This document shows, piece after piece, positions 40,290 through 49,313 of a DNA stretch of 64,000 nucleotides. Location: the NCBI GenBank assembly GCA_964511555.1, contig CAZEFR010000007.1:6716-70715 (forward strand). The letters run 5' to 3'. Positions within the stretch are counted from its first letter, which is position 1; every line of letters begins with the position of its first letter. Position numbers and translations under genes: made by a program. This DNA is from CAIZGX01 sp964511555 (GTDB taxonomy: Bacteria; Bacteroidota; Bacteroidia; Flavobacteriales_D; Sanyastnellaceae). A model generated the notes under the pieces. That model was not told the DNA's origin and ran no database searches. It saw nothing but the letters and a program-made list of their open reading frames with translations.

Positions 40290-41528
40290 TCATTCAGCGC
40301 CAAGTAAAATACGATGACTTATTCCGTTCATTGTGAATTGAATAATTCGAGGGCTGTTTGATTTTGCTATGCACAATGAAGAGTGATTGCTTGTTGCTAT
40401 GTGGATTAATCTTCCATTTAAATCAAAAATTCGAATGTCAGATGCTAAGGAACTGAAGTCAATTACAAATTCGTTTTCTAAAGTTCGAACTGTATATTTT
40501 TTTTCGAATTCTGAAACACCATTGTCAAGAATCTGAATTTCCCAGTATCCTTGCGAAGTTCTAGCGCAAGCGTCAATTGCTGAATAACTTAATGAATAAA
40601 CTCCAGCGTTAGCATATGTGTGCTGAGGAGAGAAATCTGTTGAAGTATTGCCGTCGCCAAAATCCCATGTAAAATTCCAACTTGACGCTGATTGGTTGTC
40701 AAGTTGAAGTGTTAAGCCATTGGATGTTTCATTGACAAACACTTCTGGATCATATTCACCCACGTGCCATTCCATAAGATTGTTGAACACCACTGCCTGT
40801 GCTGCCAATCTAATTTTCTCTGCAACAATAGGATCTATAGTAGTACTGTAAGTAATGAGGGTAGGGTCTGTTCTGAAAATTACGGTGACCATACTGCATG
40901 CCGCAGCATATGTACCCTCGAGAGAAGGGTGACTTCCATCGGCAGAATACAGATTTATTTCAGGGTAGTTTGTTCGAATGTACTTCCACAAGGCACCAAC
41001 AGGTGAGAGTATAGCTTCATTGTCAATGGCCATTTGTCTGTAACGCAAATTGAGCAGGCTGTCCATTCCTTCATAAGTGCATACAGGCGGCCAAGAAGCG
41101 CAGTTAGAGGCATCTCCGTTCTGTCTACCCCACGTCATATAGAAGATGGTTTCTGTGCAAGAATCCGCAGCTAAGATTTGCTCATTCAAAGTAGCCGCAA
41201 ATGGGAAACAATCAGCAGCTACTTGCGCATCGGGAAAGGAGGGAAGTTGACTTTGCTCCTGAAGCACAACATAGTCCCAATTACCTTGACTGATTAGACT
41301 TTGTGATGTCGCATTGGTGGTATGCACTTGGAAAGTAGTTCCTCCGGGAGTGCTACTTGCAATCTCCATAGGTAATCCGGCAAAACCTATACTTTGGGCG
41401 CAATCTGCTGTCAGCTGAGGAAGATTATTAACAGCGGTGTAGCTGTTTCCAATAAAGAGCACACGCGTCTGCGTATGCAAAAGGTTGGCGAAGCATACCA
41501 ACCCTGCAAAGAAAAACGTTTTCTTCAT
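40290..41528 (-). CDS. SGNH/GDSL-type hydrolase with PKD domain, diverged T9SS tail
   Basis: A 412-residue exported esterase-like protein. Signal peptide MKKTFFFAGLVCFANLLHTQ; the SGNH block I is VLFIGNSYTAVNNLP with Ser28-type nucleophile; block V is YSADGSHPSLEGTY with the Asp and His pair. Residues about 270-340 form a PKD domain (WNFTWDFGDGNTSTDFSPQH). The C-terminal 70 residues (RIFDLNGRLIHI) look like a T9SS sorting domain but lack the usual YPNP start and a Lys-rich end, so export by T9SS is likely but less certain. It begins one base after the M28 peptidase gene stop. Confidence 0.85.
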   Translation of the reverse strand: MKKTFFFAGLVCFANLLHTQTRVLFIGNSYTAVNNLPQLTADCAQSIGFAGLPMEIASSTPGGTTFQVHTTNATSQSLISQGNWDYVVLQEQSQLPSFPDAQVAADCFPFAATLNEQILAADSCTETIFYMTWGRQNGDASNCASWPPVCTYEGMDSLLNLRYRQMAIDNEAILSPVGALWKYIRTNYPEINLYSADGSHPSLEGTYAAACSMVTVIFRTDPTLITYSTTIDPIVAEKIRLAAQAVVFNNLMEWHVGEYDPEVFVNETSNGLTLQLDNQSASSWNFTWDFGDGNTSTDFSPQHTYANAGVYSLSYSAIDACARTSQGYWEIQILDNGVSEFEKKYTVRTLENEFVIDFSSLASDIRIFDLNGRLIHIATSNHSSLCIAKSNSPRIIQFTMNGISHRILLGAE

Positions 41529-41529
41529 A

Positions 41530-42798
41530 TTACTTAAATGTCACAGGAGAAACAATTGATTTTCCATCACGAATAAATTCAACTTCGGTTGAATCACCTT
41601 CATTGAATTTGCCTAACGCTTCCATGTACGAGCTCATGTCTTCAATTTTATTTTCACCAAGACGAACAACAATGTCGCCTTGCTGCAATCCTGCTAATGC
41701 TGCGGGGCGATTTTCCTTCACGCCATCGATACGCATGCCAACACCACTGAACATGTAATCAGGCATAACTCCAAGTGTTACTTTGAATGAAGAGTTAGTA
41801 GGTTTTGGATCTATTGTTTTTGTGAATTCCAATTTCGAATGCGCATTCATTTCAACGCACATTGCATACATGTAGTTCACTACTTCATTCAAACCCTCAT
41901 AATTGATTTTATCGAAGTCGTCACTTGGCTTGTGGTAGTCGCTGTGTTGTCCGGTGAAGAAATGTAAGACTGGAATGTTCATGTTGTAAAATGAGCTATG
42001 ATCACTCGGGCCAATACCACTTTTATCGAACAACAATTTGAAATTCGTCTTGTTGTTTTTCGTTAACCAGTTTTCAAATTCAGGTGAAGTACCTGTTCCA
42101 CTGATTGAAAGGGCGTGCTCTGCGTTTAACCTTCCAACCATATCCATGTTCATCATGCAATTAACCGATGAAAGTTCAATTGTTGGATTTTTGCAGAAGT
42201 AATTACTTCCCCACAATCCTTTTTCTTCGCCGCTGAATGCTATAAATAGGTAGTTGTAATTCGGGTTTTTATCATTATCCGAAAGGACAGTAGCCAATTG
42301 AATCATGGCCGAAACTCCGCTAGCATTGTCATCTGCCCCGTTGTGAATAGCTTTTCCACCAGTCCACAAGCTGTTTTCATCTCCCCAGCCCAGGTGATCG
42401 TAATGGGCACCAATGATAAGGGTATGGGGTTTTCCATTGTTGATAACGCCAATTACATTTTTACCTTTAGTTTCTTTAACCAAACTTTTACCCATGACTG
42501 TGCTGTCGCCTACTTGGTGTATTTGTCCGTGTCCCTGCGGAATAAAAGAAAAGTGTTGATAATATCCGTCGGTGCCTTTAGGTGTGAGCCCAATTTCTTT
42601 AAACCGTGTTTCAATATATTCTGCTGCTTTGTCGGCTCCGGGAGTGCCAATGGCACGACCTTCAAATGCATCGCTTGCTAATACAGCCACATCTTTTTTT
42701 AAATTTTGAATTGAATCAGCTGATTTTTTTTCGTGAGAAAGAACAGTGCAGCTTGTTAATACTGTTGCAACAACTATGTGGAAGAAGAACTTTTTCAT
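41530..42798 (-). CDS. M28 family aminopeptidase with C-terminal PDZ domain
   Basis: A 422-residue exported di-zinc peptidase. Lipoprotein-like signal (MKKFFFHIVVATVLTSC). Zinc ligands and active site: IGAHYDHLG, NGADDNASG, AFSGEEKGLWGS (catalytic Glu pair), MNMDMVGRL and LHFFTGQHSDYHKPSDD. A PDZ domain follows at about 345-422 (GVKENRPAALAGLQQGDIVV). It probably trims peptides from extracellular protein breakdown. TAAATTCG lies four bases before its ATG. Confidence 0.92.
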   Translation of the reverse strand: MKKFFFHIVVATVLTSCTVLSHEKKSADSIQNLKKDVAVLASDAFEGRAIGTPGADKAAEYIETRFKEIGLTPKGTDGYYQHFSFIPQGHGQIHQVGDSTVMGKSLVKETKGKNVIGVINNGKPHTLIIGAHYDHLGWGDENSLWTGGKAIHNGADDNASGVSAMIQLATVLSDNDKNPNYNYLFIAFSGEEKGLWGSNYFCKNPTIELSSVNCMMNMDMVGRLNAEHALSISGTGTSPEFENWLTKNNKTNFKLLFDKSGIGPSDHSSFYNMNIPVLHFFTGQHSDYHKPSDDFDKINYEGLNEVVNYMYAMCVEMNAHSKLEFTKTIDPKPTNSSFKVTLGVMPDYMFSGVGMRIDGVKENRPAALAGLQQGDIVVRLGENKIEDMSSYMEALGKFNEGDSTEVEFIRDGKSIVSPVTFK

Positions 42799-42802
42799 GT
42801 TG

Positions 42803-42810
42803 CGAATTTA
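42803..42810 (-). promoter_or_regulatory. -7 box variant (TAAATTCG) four bases before the M28 gene
   Basis: TAnnTTTG with one change (TTCG). CAAC separates it from the ATG at 42798, the same spacing as the leaderless set. Confidence 0.45.
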
Positions 42811-42842
42811 GTGACGAATCAATATAGTTTTCAATTCTTCGT

Positions 42843-42850
42843 TACCTTCG
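42843..42850 (+). promoter_or_regulatory. -7 box variant (TACCTTCG) four bases before the CarboxypepD_reg gene
   Basis: TAnnTTTG with the same TTCG change as the divergent neighbour; CTAC separates it from the ATG at 42855. Confidence 0.45.
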
Positions 42851-42854
42851 CTAC

Positions 42855-43586
42855 ATGAGGAAGGTCAGTCTTTTTTTCTTCGTTTTTCTGTCAATCACAG
42901 GATATTCTCAAACTATTCGAATTGAAGGAAGAGTGCGTGATCCGCACGGGCAGGGTATTCCCAATGCGATAATCGTAAATAACAGAACTAAGACTGGAAG
43001 CTTTGGTAATTCGAGTGGGTATTACACCATCGTTTGCGAGAAGACAGATACCCTAAGTATTACCGCCTTGAGCTACTATACACGCCAATTGTGTATGAAG
43101 GACTCTTTATTGAAAGAGGTCTACCATCCAACTATATTTCTAGACGATAGGACGTACATGCTTCCTGTGGTTGAGTTTATTTCTCCACGTGATTTAGAGT
43201 CGATTGAAGAAGATTTAAAGGGATTGGGATTCGATGAGAACCAATTCAAAACAGCTTCTTACAGCAGTCCCATTACTTTTTTATACGAACAATTTAGTAA
43301 ACGAGAACGAAGTAAACTAGAGGTTGCTCGAATGGAATACGAAGATCGAAAAAGAGCATTACTGAAAGAGTTGTTTCACTTGTATGTAGATTTCGACATC
43401 ATAGATTTGACAAACGAAGAGTTTGATGCGTTTATTGATTTTATGCACGTAAGCGATGATTTTGTGCATCAGAGTTCGCAATATGAGTTTTTAATTTTCG
43501 TGAAGGAAGAGTTCCAGAATTATAAAGTTTGGAAGCGCGGAAGACGCGATTGGAAGGACGAAGATTTTAATTACGACAAAGACTAG
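42855..43586 (+). CDS. Carboxypeptidase-regulatory-like domain protein
   Basis: A 243-residue exported protein. Signal peptide MRKVSLFFFVFLSITGYSQ, then a CarboxypepD_reg-like beta domain (IRIEGRVRDPHGQGIPNAII, SFGNSSGYYTIVCEKTDTL). Residues about 110-243 are helical and charged with no recognised motif (ERSKLEVARMEYEDRKRALL). Proteins of this shape are common in Bacteroidota and of unknown function. Its stop TAG shares CTAG with the convergent DUF5103 gene stop. Confidence 0.75.
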   Translation: MRKVSLFFFVFLSITGYSQTIRIEGRVRDPHGQGIPNAIIVNNRTKTGSFGNSSGYYTIVCEKTDTLSITALSYYTRQLCMKDSLLKEVYHPTIFLDDRTYMLPVVEFISPRDLESIEEDLKGLGFDENQFKTASYSSPITFLYEQFSKRERSKLEVARMEYEDRKRALLKELFHLYVDFDIIDLTNEEFDAFIDFMHVSDDFVHQSSQYEFLIFVKEEFQNYKVWKRGRRDWKDEDFNYDKD

Positions 43587-44872
43587 TTTCTTCTAGAATT
43601 CTGAATGAAGTTCCCGCTGCATTTGTAGAATCCGGCATTACGATCGAAATAATAAACTAAGAGCTGATAGTTGTTTTCAGTTGCAGCATGATTTCCTTCG
43701 GCAAAAGAAACTTCATCTTGAACATTTATAGGTTCAATTCTAAATCGGTAGTTGTATACCCCTTGTTTCAAATAAGCTGTCGCCTGATAAGCTTTTTTTA
43801 TTTCACTGTATTCACAGAGTACTTTTGGCATCCATTCGTTTCCACATTCGAGGTAAATTTTATTCGCGAGCTCGGGAGAATTCAGTTCGAAGTGCACAAA
43901 GGTATAATCACTAGTTAAGTCATCGTCTTCGAATAGATCACTTGAAATGAGACTAGCTCCGTTCAAGTCAGAGCGATTGGAGTATGCTAAATTCATTTCA
44001 TTTTGACTGGGATAAAGGTAAATGTGATAGTCATTTTCTAGACGCACGCTTGTTTGAACGTTATACCCGTTTACCCTTAGATCTTTCGTCTCAAAGGCTT
44101 CCCATTCGCCGCCGCCGGGGAATTCATTTTCACCATTTGAATAGTTATATATGAGCACGTTGTTTGGTTGAATGTACGTTGGCAGGAAGTTAGTTTTTCC
44201 ATCTGCCCATCTTCCATTTTGAAGAATAACTGGGACTACCTTTTGCATATCGAAGACGGGTGTATTGGCCAAAGAAATCGTAAAGTCAACTTCTTGATGC
44301 GAATGAAGACGTTGTATGGAAGATGCTCTGTTGATGGTCATTCCTGCATTTAGACCGTGTTCACCTTCGGCATAAACGACCATTCGGTATCCAATTCGAG
44401 CTGCTGACTCAGAGTATTCCGAACCCTCATGAACAACCACGTAGTAATTTCCTGATTGAATAAACCGCGTCATAGCGTTCGGAAGTTCAAATCTATAGTG
44501 ATCAAAAGTTGCAGATGTGTGGATTGAATTTTCAGGAAAGGGAAGTCGAAGGGTAGTGAAGCCTTGAACAACATCCATTGGGTTGCTATCATCTACATTC
44601 CAATATGGGTCGCAATGAAAGATTGTATAGAACAAGTCGTTGTCTGGAGCAGTGAAAACATCGAATTCGAATTGAATGACATCGTTGCTGTATAAGTTTA
44701 GAAATGGTCCAGATAAAGGCGAGTCTTTGGCGTGTGCTTCAACAGAGAAATAATCATAATCAGCGGACACAAAATTGTTATTCGTTGTCGGAATTTGTGC
44801 CAAGCAAATCTCCGAGTTCAGCCAAATCAGTAGAAACAAGAAATAAAACAAGATCATTGAAGTATTACGCAT
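43583..44872 (-). CDS. Type IX secretion system plug-type protein (DUF5103)
   Basis: A 429-residue exported protein. Signal peptide (FYFLFLLIWLNSEICLAQ), then the DUF5103 domain. NLYSNDVIQFEFDVF, YWNVDDSNPMDVVQGFTTL, QNGRWADGKTNFLPTYIQPN and the C-terminal HAATENNYQLLVYYFDR (commonly ATENDYxxLVYYR) are family hallmarks. This domain corresponds to the plug protein of the T9SS translocon, and the presence of T9SS cargo elsewhere in the window is consistent. Whether this is the translocon plug or a paralogue cannot be settled from sequence alone. Confidence 0.8.
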   Translation of the reverse strand: MRNTSMILFYFLFLLIWLNSEICLAQIPTTNNNFVSADYDYFSVEAHAKDSPLSGPFLNLYSNDVIQFEFDVFTAPDNDLFYTIFHCDPYWNVDDSNPMDVVQGFTTLRLPFPENSIHTSATFDHYRFELPNAMTRFIQSGNYYVVVHEGSEYSESAARIGYRMVVYAEGEHGLNAGMTINRASSIQRLHSHQEVDFTISLANTPVFDMQKVVPVILQNGRWADGKTNFLPTYIQPNNVLIYNYSNGENEFPGGGEWEAFETKDLRVNGYNVQTSVRLENDYHIYLYPSQNEMNLAYSNRSDLNGASLISSDLFEDDDLTSDYTFVHFELNSPELANKIYLECGNEWMPKVLCEYSEIKKAYQATAYLKQGVYNYRFRIEPINVQDEVSFAEGNHAATENNYQLLVYYFDRNAGFYKCSGNFIQNSRRN

Positions 44873-44891
44873 GTGCTAAAGTTATTCAGAT

Positions 44892-44899
44892 TATTTTTG
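44892..44899 (+). promoter_or_regulatory. -7 box (TATTTTTG) four bases before the ApbE-like gene
   Basis: Exact TAnnTTTG; TCTT separates it from the ATG at 44904. Confidence 0.6.
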
Positions 44900-44903
44900 T
44901 CTT

Positions 44904-45953
44904 ATGAAAAATAATTTTCTCTATTCCTTATTTGGAGTCCTTCTGCTCGGAATATTTATTCAGTCTTGTGGAAATAAGAATAAATCGGGAGAGGGGTTAT
45001 TGGGACGTGATTACGATCGCGATTTTTTGGGGATGAAATACACGGTGAGTGTGGTAGGAGATACAACAGATTATTCAGTGGCCTTCGATTCAATAGAAAA
45101 CGCGGTGCGCATGCATATAGATGCGAATAATCCAAACAGTACTTGTATGCTCTACAATACCGCGAAAGCCGAAGGTGGTTTTTTCGAATTCACAGATCAA
45201 AATAGAATTATGGGTGTCATGTTAACTATGGCCAGAGAGTTCAATTATCGCTCGAGTGGTTGTTGGGATTTTACCCTTTCTCCAGCGCTATTAGCTTGGT
45301 TGCCTCAGTTATTGAATCCCATTCCTAAAGTGCCGAATATAGATTCGTTGAAAGAATTCACAGGAATGTATGCTGCGAATGTTGATATTGAAGATGTTGA
45401 AGAGAATGGAATGTATAAGTTAACGCGCATTAGAAAAAACAATCCAAAGGTTCAAATTGATTTATTGAAATTTGGAAGTGCGATAGTGCTTGATAAGATT
45501 GTTGATTACCTGAAAGAGAAAAACACAACAGTCAAGCAGGCAGTTGTGAAGACAGATGTTTGGCATGCTGGATTCGGAGCTGCTGTTGATAGTCTGAATA
45601 TTTTAGACATGCGAACTTCAGGGCAGAATACGGGAAATATGCTTCGCGTTGTGAATCGTGCATATGCTACATTCGATGCACGAAATAAACTTTCTTTATT
45701 AGATCCGAAAACGCTCTCGCCTGTTCAGAATGAAATGTATCAGAGTTATGTTTCTGCAAAAACCATTGTTGAGTCTTATGTATTTGCAGAGGCCTTCATG
45801 GTCATGGGTGTGGAAGGTATTGGTGCATTTTACGAAGCCAACGCAGACAGTGATATACAATCATTGGTTTATTTCATGAAGTCTGATTCTGAGCGTGCAT
45901 CAGCGTCTACTGAGAATTTCAATAAGATGATGGTTACTCCTTCGAATCAATAA
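44904..45953 (+). CDS. ApbE-like (FAD:protein FMN transferase fold) lipoprotein, probably inactive
   Basis: A 349-residue lipoprotein (signal FGVLLLGIFIQSCGNKN). The ApbE fold is recognisable: FLGMKYTVSVVGDT (usual MGT start), SGCWDFTLSPALLAWLP (usual GxFDxTxxPL..WG), VQIDLLKFGSAIVLDKIVDYL (usual LDLGAIAKGYAVD). The catalytic features are lost: the KG of AKGY is FG, the GGE region is KTDVWHAG, the HIIDPRTG site is SLLDPKTL with no His, and the metal-binding ADA is YVFAEA. It should therefore not flavinylate proteins. It precedes tsaD by one base. Confidence 0.65.
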   Translation: MKNNFLYSLFGVLLLGIFIQSCGNKNKSGEGLLGRDYDRDFLGMKYTVSVVGDTTDYSVAFDSIENAVRMHIDANNPNSTCMLYNTAKAEGGFFEFTDQNRIMGVMLTMAREFNYRSSGCWDFTLSPALLAWLPQLLNPIPKVPNIDSLKEFTGMYAANVDIEDVEENGMYKLTRIRKNNPKVQIDLLKFGSAIVLDKIVDYLKEKNTTVKQAVVKTDVWHAGFGAAVDSLNILDMRTSGQNTGNMLRVVNRAYATFDARNKLSLLDPKTLSPVQNEMYQSYVSAKTIVESYVFAEAFMVMGVEGIGAFYEANADSDIQSLVYFMKSDSERASASTENFNKMMVTPSNQ

Positions 45954-45954
45954 G

Positions 45955-46974
45955 ATGGAAGAGAAATTAATCTTAGCCATTGAAAGCAGTTGCGATGAGA
46001 CCTCGGCAGCCGTTTTGATGGGAACCAACGTTTTGTCGAATGAAGTTGTCACGCAACTGCAGCACGCGCAATACGGAGGTGTAGTTCCAGAGATTGCAAG
46101 TAGAGCTCATCAGACGATGATTACAGCTGTTGTGCACGCCGCATTGAAATCGGCAAACAAGGAGTTCAAAGATATTGAAGCCATAGCTGTTACACAAGGT
46201 CCAGGCCTCATGGGTTCTCTGCTGGTTGGAATTTCATTCGCGAAGAGTTTGAGTTTGGCTTTGGATATTCCGTTGGTGGGAGTGAATCACATGCAGGCGC
46301 ATATTCTTGCACATTTAGCTGAAGACTGTGAGAAGCATCCCGCATTTCCTTTTTTGAATTTGACTGTGAGTGGAGGACATACCCAATTGGTGGTGGTTCA
46401 TTCTCCAACACGAATGGAAGTAGTTGGAGAGACCATTGATGACGCAGCCGGTGAGGCCTTTGATAAGGCGGCCAAGGTTTTGGGATTGGATTATCCGGGT
46501 GGACCATTGCTTGATAAAATGGCTCAATCAGGCAACGCCAAAAAATTTAGCTTTCCCATTCCAAAAGTAGAGGGGTTGAATTTTAGTTTTTCAGGTTTGA
46601 AAACTTCATTACTTTATTTCTTGCGGGATAAGCAAAAGGAAGACAAAAACTTTATTGAAGAAGAAAGAGCGAATCTCTGCGCTTCGTTTCAAAATACAGT
46701 GGTGACCTATTTACTTCGACAAATTCAAAGAGGAATAAAGTCTACTCGAATAAATCAAGTAGCCATTTGCGGCGGCGTTTCCGCGAATAGTGAGTTGAGA
46801 AAACAGTTGATTGAATTCGGATTAAAGAATAATGTTGAAGTATTTATTCCTCCGTTCAAGTATTGCACAGATAATGCTGCCATGATAGGAGTGGCAGCAC
46901 ATTATTTGATGAAAGAAAATCAGATTTCAAATTTGAATATGGTTCCTTTAAGTCGTTATCCAATTTCGAATTAA
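45955..46974 (+). CDS. tsaD: tRNA threonylcarbamoyladenosine biosynthesis protein TsaD
   Basis: A 339-residue cytoplasmic ASKHA-fold enzyme that makes t6A37 in ANN-decoding tRNAs with TsaB and TsaE. LAIESSCDETSAAVL at the start, the metal site HMQAHILAHL, the ATP-binding TVSGGHTQLVVV, and GGVSANSELR near the C-terminus are all present. It follows the ApbE-like gene after one base and converges on the RadD-like helicase. Confidence 0.96.
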   Translation: MEEKLILAIESSCDETSAAVLMGTNVLSNEVVTQLQHAQYGGVVPEIASRAHQTMITAVVHAALKSANKEFKDIEAIAVTQGPGLMGSLLVGISFAKSLSLALDIPLVGVNHMQAHILAHLAEDCEKHPAFPFLNLTVSGGHTQLVVVHSPTRMEVVGETIDDAAGEAFDKAAKVLGLDYPGGPLLDKMAQSGNAKKFSFPIPKVEGLNFSFSGLKTSLLYFLRDKQKEDKNFIEEERANLCASFQNTVVTYLLRQIQRGIKSTRINQVAICGGVSANSELRKQLIEFGLKNNVEVFIPPFKYCTDNAAMIGVAAHYLMKENQISNLNMVPLSRYPISN

Positions 46975-46980
46975 CGAACA

Positions 46981-48531
46981 CTATTCGCTTGCATCAAGAA
47001 GCAAATTGTTATAGAAATTCCCAAGATCCAATCTCAGCTTTCTGATGTACTCTTCCTTCAGCCAATCTAAGTAACTATCGGTACTTTTTGAAATACAATA
47101 GCTGTATTGCTTCATTCTACTCTTTATGTCTTGATCAAGAATTTTCAAAAGCTCGAAAGCTCTCTCCAGTGTTGGTGCATTTTCTTGAATAATAGTCGCA
47201 TGTTGTTGCATGCTTTTATCGAGAACACTTTTTCCTTTACCTCCGAGGCGTGTTATTCGCAGATACTCTTCTTTTATATCGAAATCAATGACAGGCGAGA
47301 GAGCGAACATATCACGAATCTCAGGCGACATTTCGTATTTCATTTCACGCGACATCTGTTCATCGCTTACGATGCTCTCGAGATAGTTGTGCGGATGCGC
47401 AAAGATGTCGAACCAGTCAATAAACTGTTCCCACAATCCGAAACGTTTTGCGTTGTTTCCCAAATCAATGACTGTAAAATCTTTTTTCTCGCCGAAAATA
47501 CGTGACCCCCGTCCGATCATTTGATGATAGAGCGTGAGCGATTTCGTTGCGCGATTAATAATAATTGTTTCTACAGAGGGCTCATCAAATCCTGTTGTAA
47601 GAATGGAAACCGATGTTAGTACAGCATCTGGTTTTGTTTTGAACCACTCTAGAATTTCTCTACGTTCTTGCTCGTTGTGTGTATTATCTAAATGACGAAT
47701 TTCATAGCCCTGCTCGCGAAACAGATGAAACACTTGTTTCGAAGTGTTAATTCCATTATTGAAAATAAGTGTCTTTGTTCCTTTGGCTTTTTGTTCATAT
47801 GCGTACAAGAGTTTTTCTTGCATGTACATATTTCCATATAGTTTTTCTGAACTGCTTACGGTGTAATCTCCTGTGATTCCTACTTTAAGTGAGTGTAGGC
47901 TTACATCATAGCTGTACGTAGTAGCTTTAGCCAAAAACCCTCTTTCAACTAAATTTCCTATGCTCTCCCCAATAATAAGATCGTGGTAATTGTCTTTTAG
48001 AGGAAGCTTAATGTTGCTGCTCAAAGGTGTTGCTGTTACACCAAGAATAACTTGTTCTTCGAACCAACCAAATAATTTTCGAAATGAATTGTAGTGAGCT
48101 TCATCTATGATGACCAATCCTAAGTTCGCAAACTCCATTTTTTCATCGCGAAGTCGGTTGTGAAGCGTTTCAACCATAGCAACGAAGCAGTCGTATTCCG
48201 ATTCATCTGGAAGTTGCTTAACCTTACTGACAATGATTTTGTTGTTCACAGAAAAATTGTTCAGTACGTTGCTTGTTTGACTAAGAAGTTCTATGCGGTG
48301 AGTAAGAATTAGTACTTTCTTTCCCGTTTCTTGAATATACCTGCGAGCGATTTCCGAAAAAATTACGGTCTTTCCACCTCCGGTAGGAAGTTGAAAGCAC
48401 AGGTTGTAATTTGTAGGAAATTCATGAATACGCGCGAAGATTCTCTCAAGCGCTTTTTCTTGATAATCGTAAAGTTTTTTCCTCTCTTGCGGTGCTTCAC
48501 CCATACTTACGCTTGTTGCTTTTTTGGGCAA
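46981..48531 (-). CDS. Superfamily 2 DNA/RNA helicase (RadD/YejH-like)
   Basis: A 516-residue DEAD/DEAH-type helicase of the Res/RadD group. QLPTGGGKTVIFSEIA (Walker A), ILTHRIELL, VIIDEAHYNSFRKL, GVTATPLSSN, NNGINTSKQVFHLF and QMIGRGSRIFGEKKDFTVIDLG cover the helicase motifs; the C-terminal part is a helical extension. The function is probably DNA repair, by family. The frame begins at TTG 48531, four bases after an exact TATTTTTG box; an ATG 27 bases further in (48504) is the alternative start (MGEAPQERKKLYDYQ). Confidence 0.88.
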   Translation of the reverse strand: MPKKATSVSMGEAPQERKKLYDYQEKALERIFARIHEFPTNYNLCFQLPTGGGKTVIFSEIARRYIQETGKKVLILTHRIELLSQTSNVLNNFSVNNKIIVSKVKQLPDESEYDCFVAMVETLHNRLRDEKMEFANLGLVIIDEAHYNSFRKLFGWFEEQVILGVTATPLSSNIKLPLKDNYHDLIIGESIGNLVERGFLAKATTYSYDVSLHSLKVGITGDYTVSSSEKLYGNMYMQEKLLYAYEQKAKGTKTLIFNNGINTSKQVFHLFREQGYEIRHLDNTHNEQERREILEWFKTKPDAVLTSVSILTTGFDEPSVETIIINRATKSLTLYHQMIGRGSRIFGEKKDFTVIDLGNNAKRFGLWEQFIDWFDIFAHPHNYLESIVSDEQMSREMKYEMSPEIRDMFALSPVIDFDIKEEYLRITRLGGKGKSVLDKSMQQHATIIQENAPTLERAFELLKILDQDIKSRMKQYSYCISKSTDSYLDWLKEEYIRKLRLDLGNFYNNLLLDASE

Positions 48532-48535
48532 CGGG

Positions 48536-48543
48536 CAAAAATA
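48536..48543 (-). promoter_or_regulatory. -7 box (TATTTTTG) four bases before the helicase TTG codon
   Basis: Exact TAnnTTTG on the minus strand; CCCG separates it from TTG at 48531. The spacing matches the leaderless genes and argues for the TTG start. Confidence 0.5.
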
Positions 48544-48596
48544 GGGCTATTTAAGGCTTTTGAGAAAAAGAACTTATTAAGAATTCGTCAAGAAGA

Positions 48597-49313
48597 TTAT
48601 TTAGCCTCAGGAATAAACGGACGCATAATAATTTCACTTACGTTCACACCAACAGGAACTTCAATGGCGTTCATGATTTGCTGCGCCACCCATTCAACGG
48701 GCATTCCAGCTGCAAAGCTCGGACGGAAGTGAGATAGCAGTTCCTCGTTTTTGGTTTGTTCAATAAACGGGGTATTAACAGCTCCAGGACTAATTGTTGT
48801 AACACGAATTTTTTTGGCAAGTTCTGTTCTTATACTTTCACTCATTGCGAAAACCGCGTGTTTTGTAGCACAATACACTCCCGAGTTTGGGAAAACATAA
48901 TGAGAAGCCAATGATCCTAGGTTCAGCACATGCCCTGTAGATGTAATTAAATGTGGAAGACAACTGTGAAGTACGTTTAAAAATCCTTTGATGTTTACAT
49001 CAATCATGGTGTGCCAATCTTCCAATTTAGCATCTTCTAACAAATCGAAAATACCTAAGCCGGCGTTGTTCAAGAGCACGTCTATTCCTCCCATGGCCTG
49101 AACAGCAGCGCTAGTCATGGCAGTTACTTCTTCAACATTCGTTACATCTGTTTTTAAGAAAAAAGTGTTAGGATTCTTTGAAGCCATATCAGCGAGAACC
49201 GCTTCATTTCTTCCTGCAATAAAAACTGTGTGTCCATTTTTTATGGCTAATGCATAGGTAGCTGCTCCAATTCCGCTGGTTGCTCCCGTGATTAAAATTC
49301 TTTTGTGTGTCAT
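48597..49313 (-). CDS. SDR family NAD(P)-dependent oxidoreductase
   Basis: A 238-residue classical short-chain dehydrogenase. The cofactor motif TGATSGIGAATYAL (TGxxxGIG), NNAGLG, the catalytic Ser in GSLASHYVF and YCATKHAVFAMSES (YxxxK), and ISPGAVNTPF are complete. YdfG-like by overall pattern, i.e. 3-hydroxy acid or serine dehydrogenase type. The start at 49313 overlaps the LptF/G stop (TAATG); the frame's more upstream start at 49376 lies inside that gene and would add residues not typical of the family. Confidence 0.9.
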   Translation of the reverse strand: MTHKRILITGATSGIGAATYALAIKNGHTVFIAGRNEAVLADMASKNPNTFFLKTDVTNVEEVTAMTSAAVQAMGGIDVLLNNAGLGIFDLLEDAKLEDWHTMIDVNIKGFLNVLHSCLPHLITSTGHVLNLGSLASHYVFPNSGVYCATKHAVFAMSESIRTELAKKIRVTTISPGAVNTPFIEQTKNEELLSHFRPSFAAGMPVEWVAQQIMNAIEVPVGVNVSEIIMRPFIPEAK

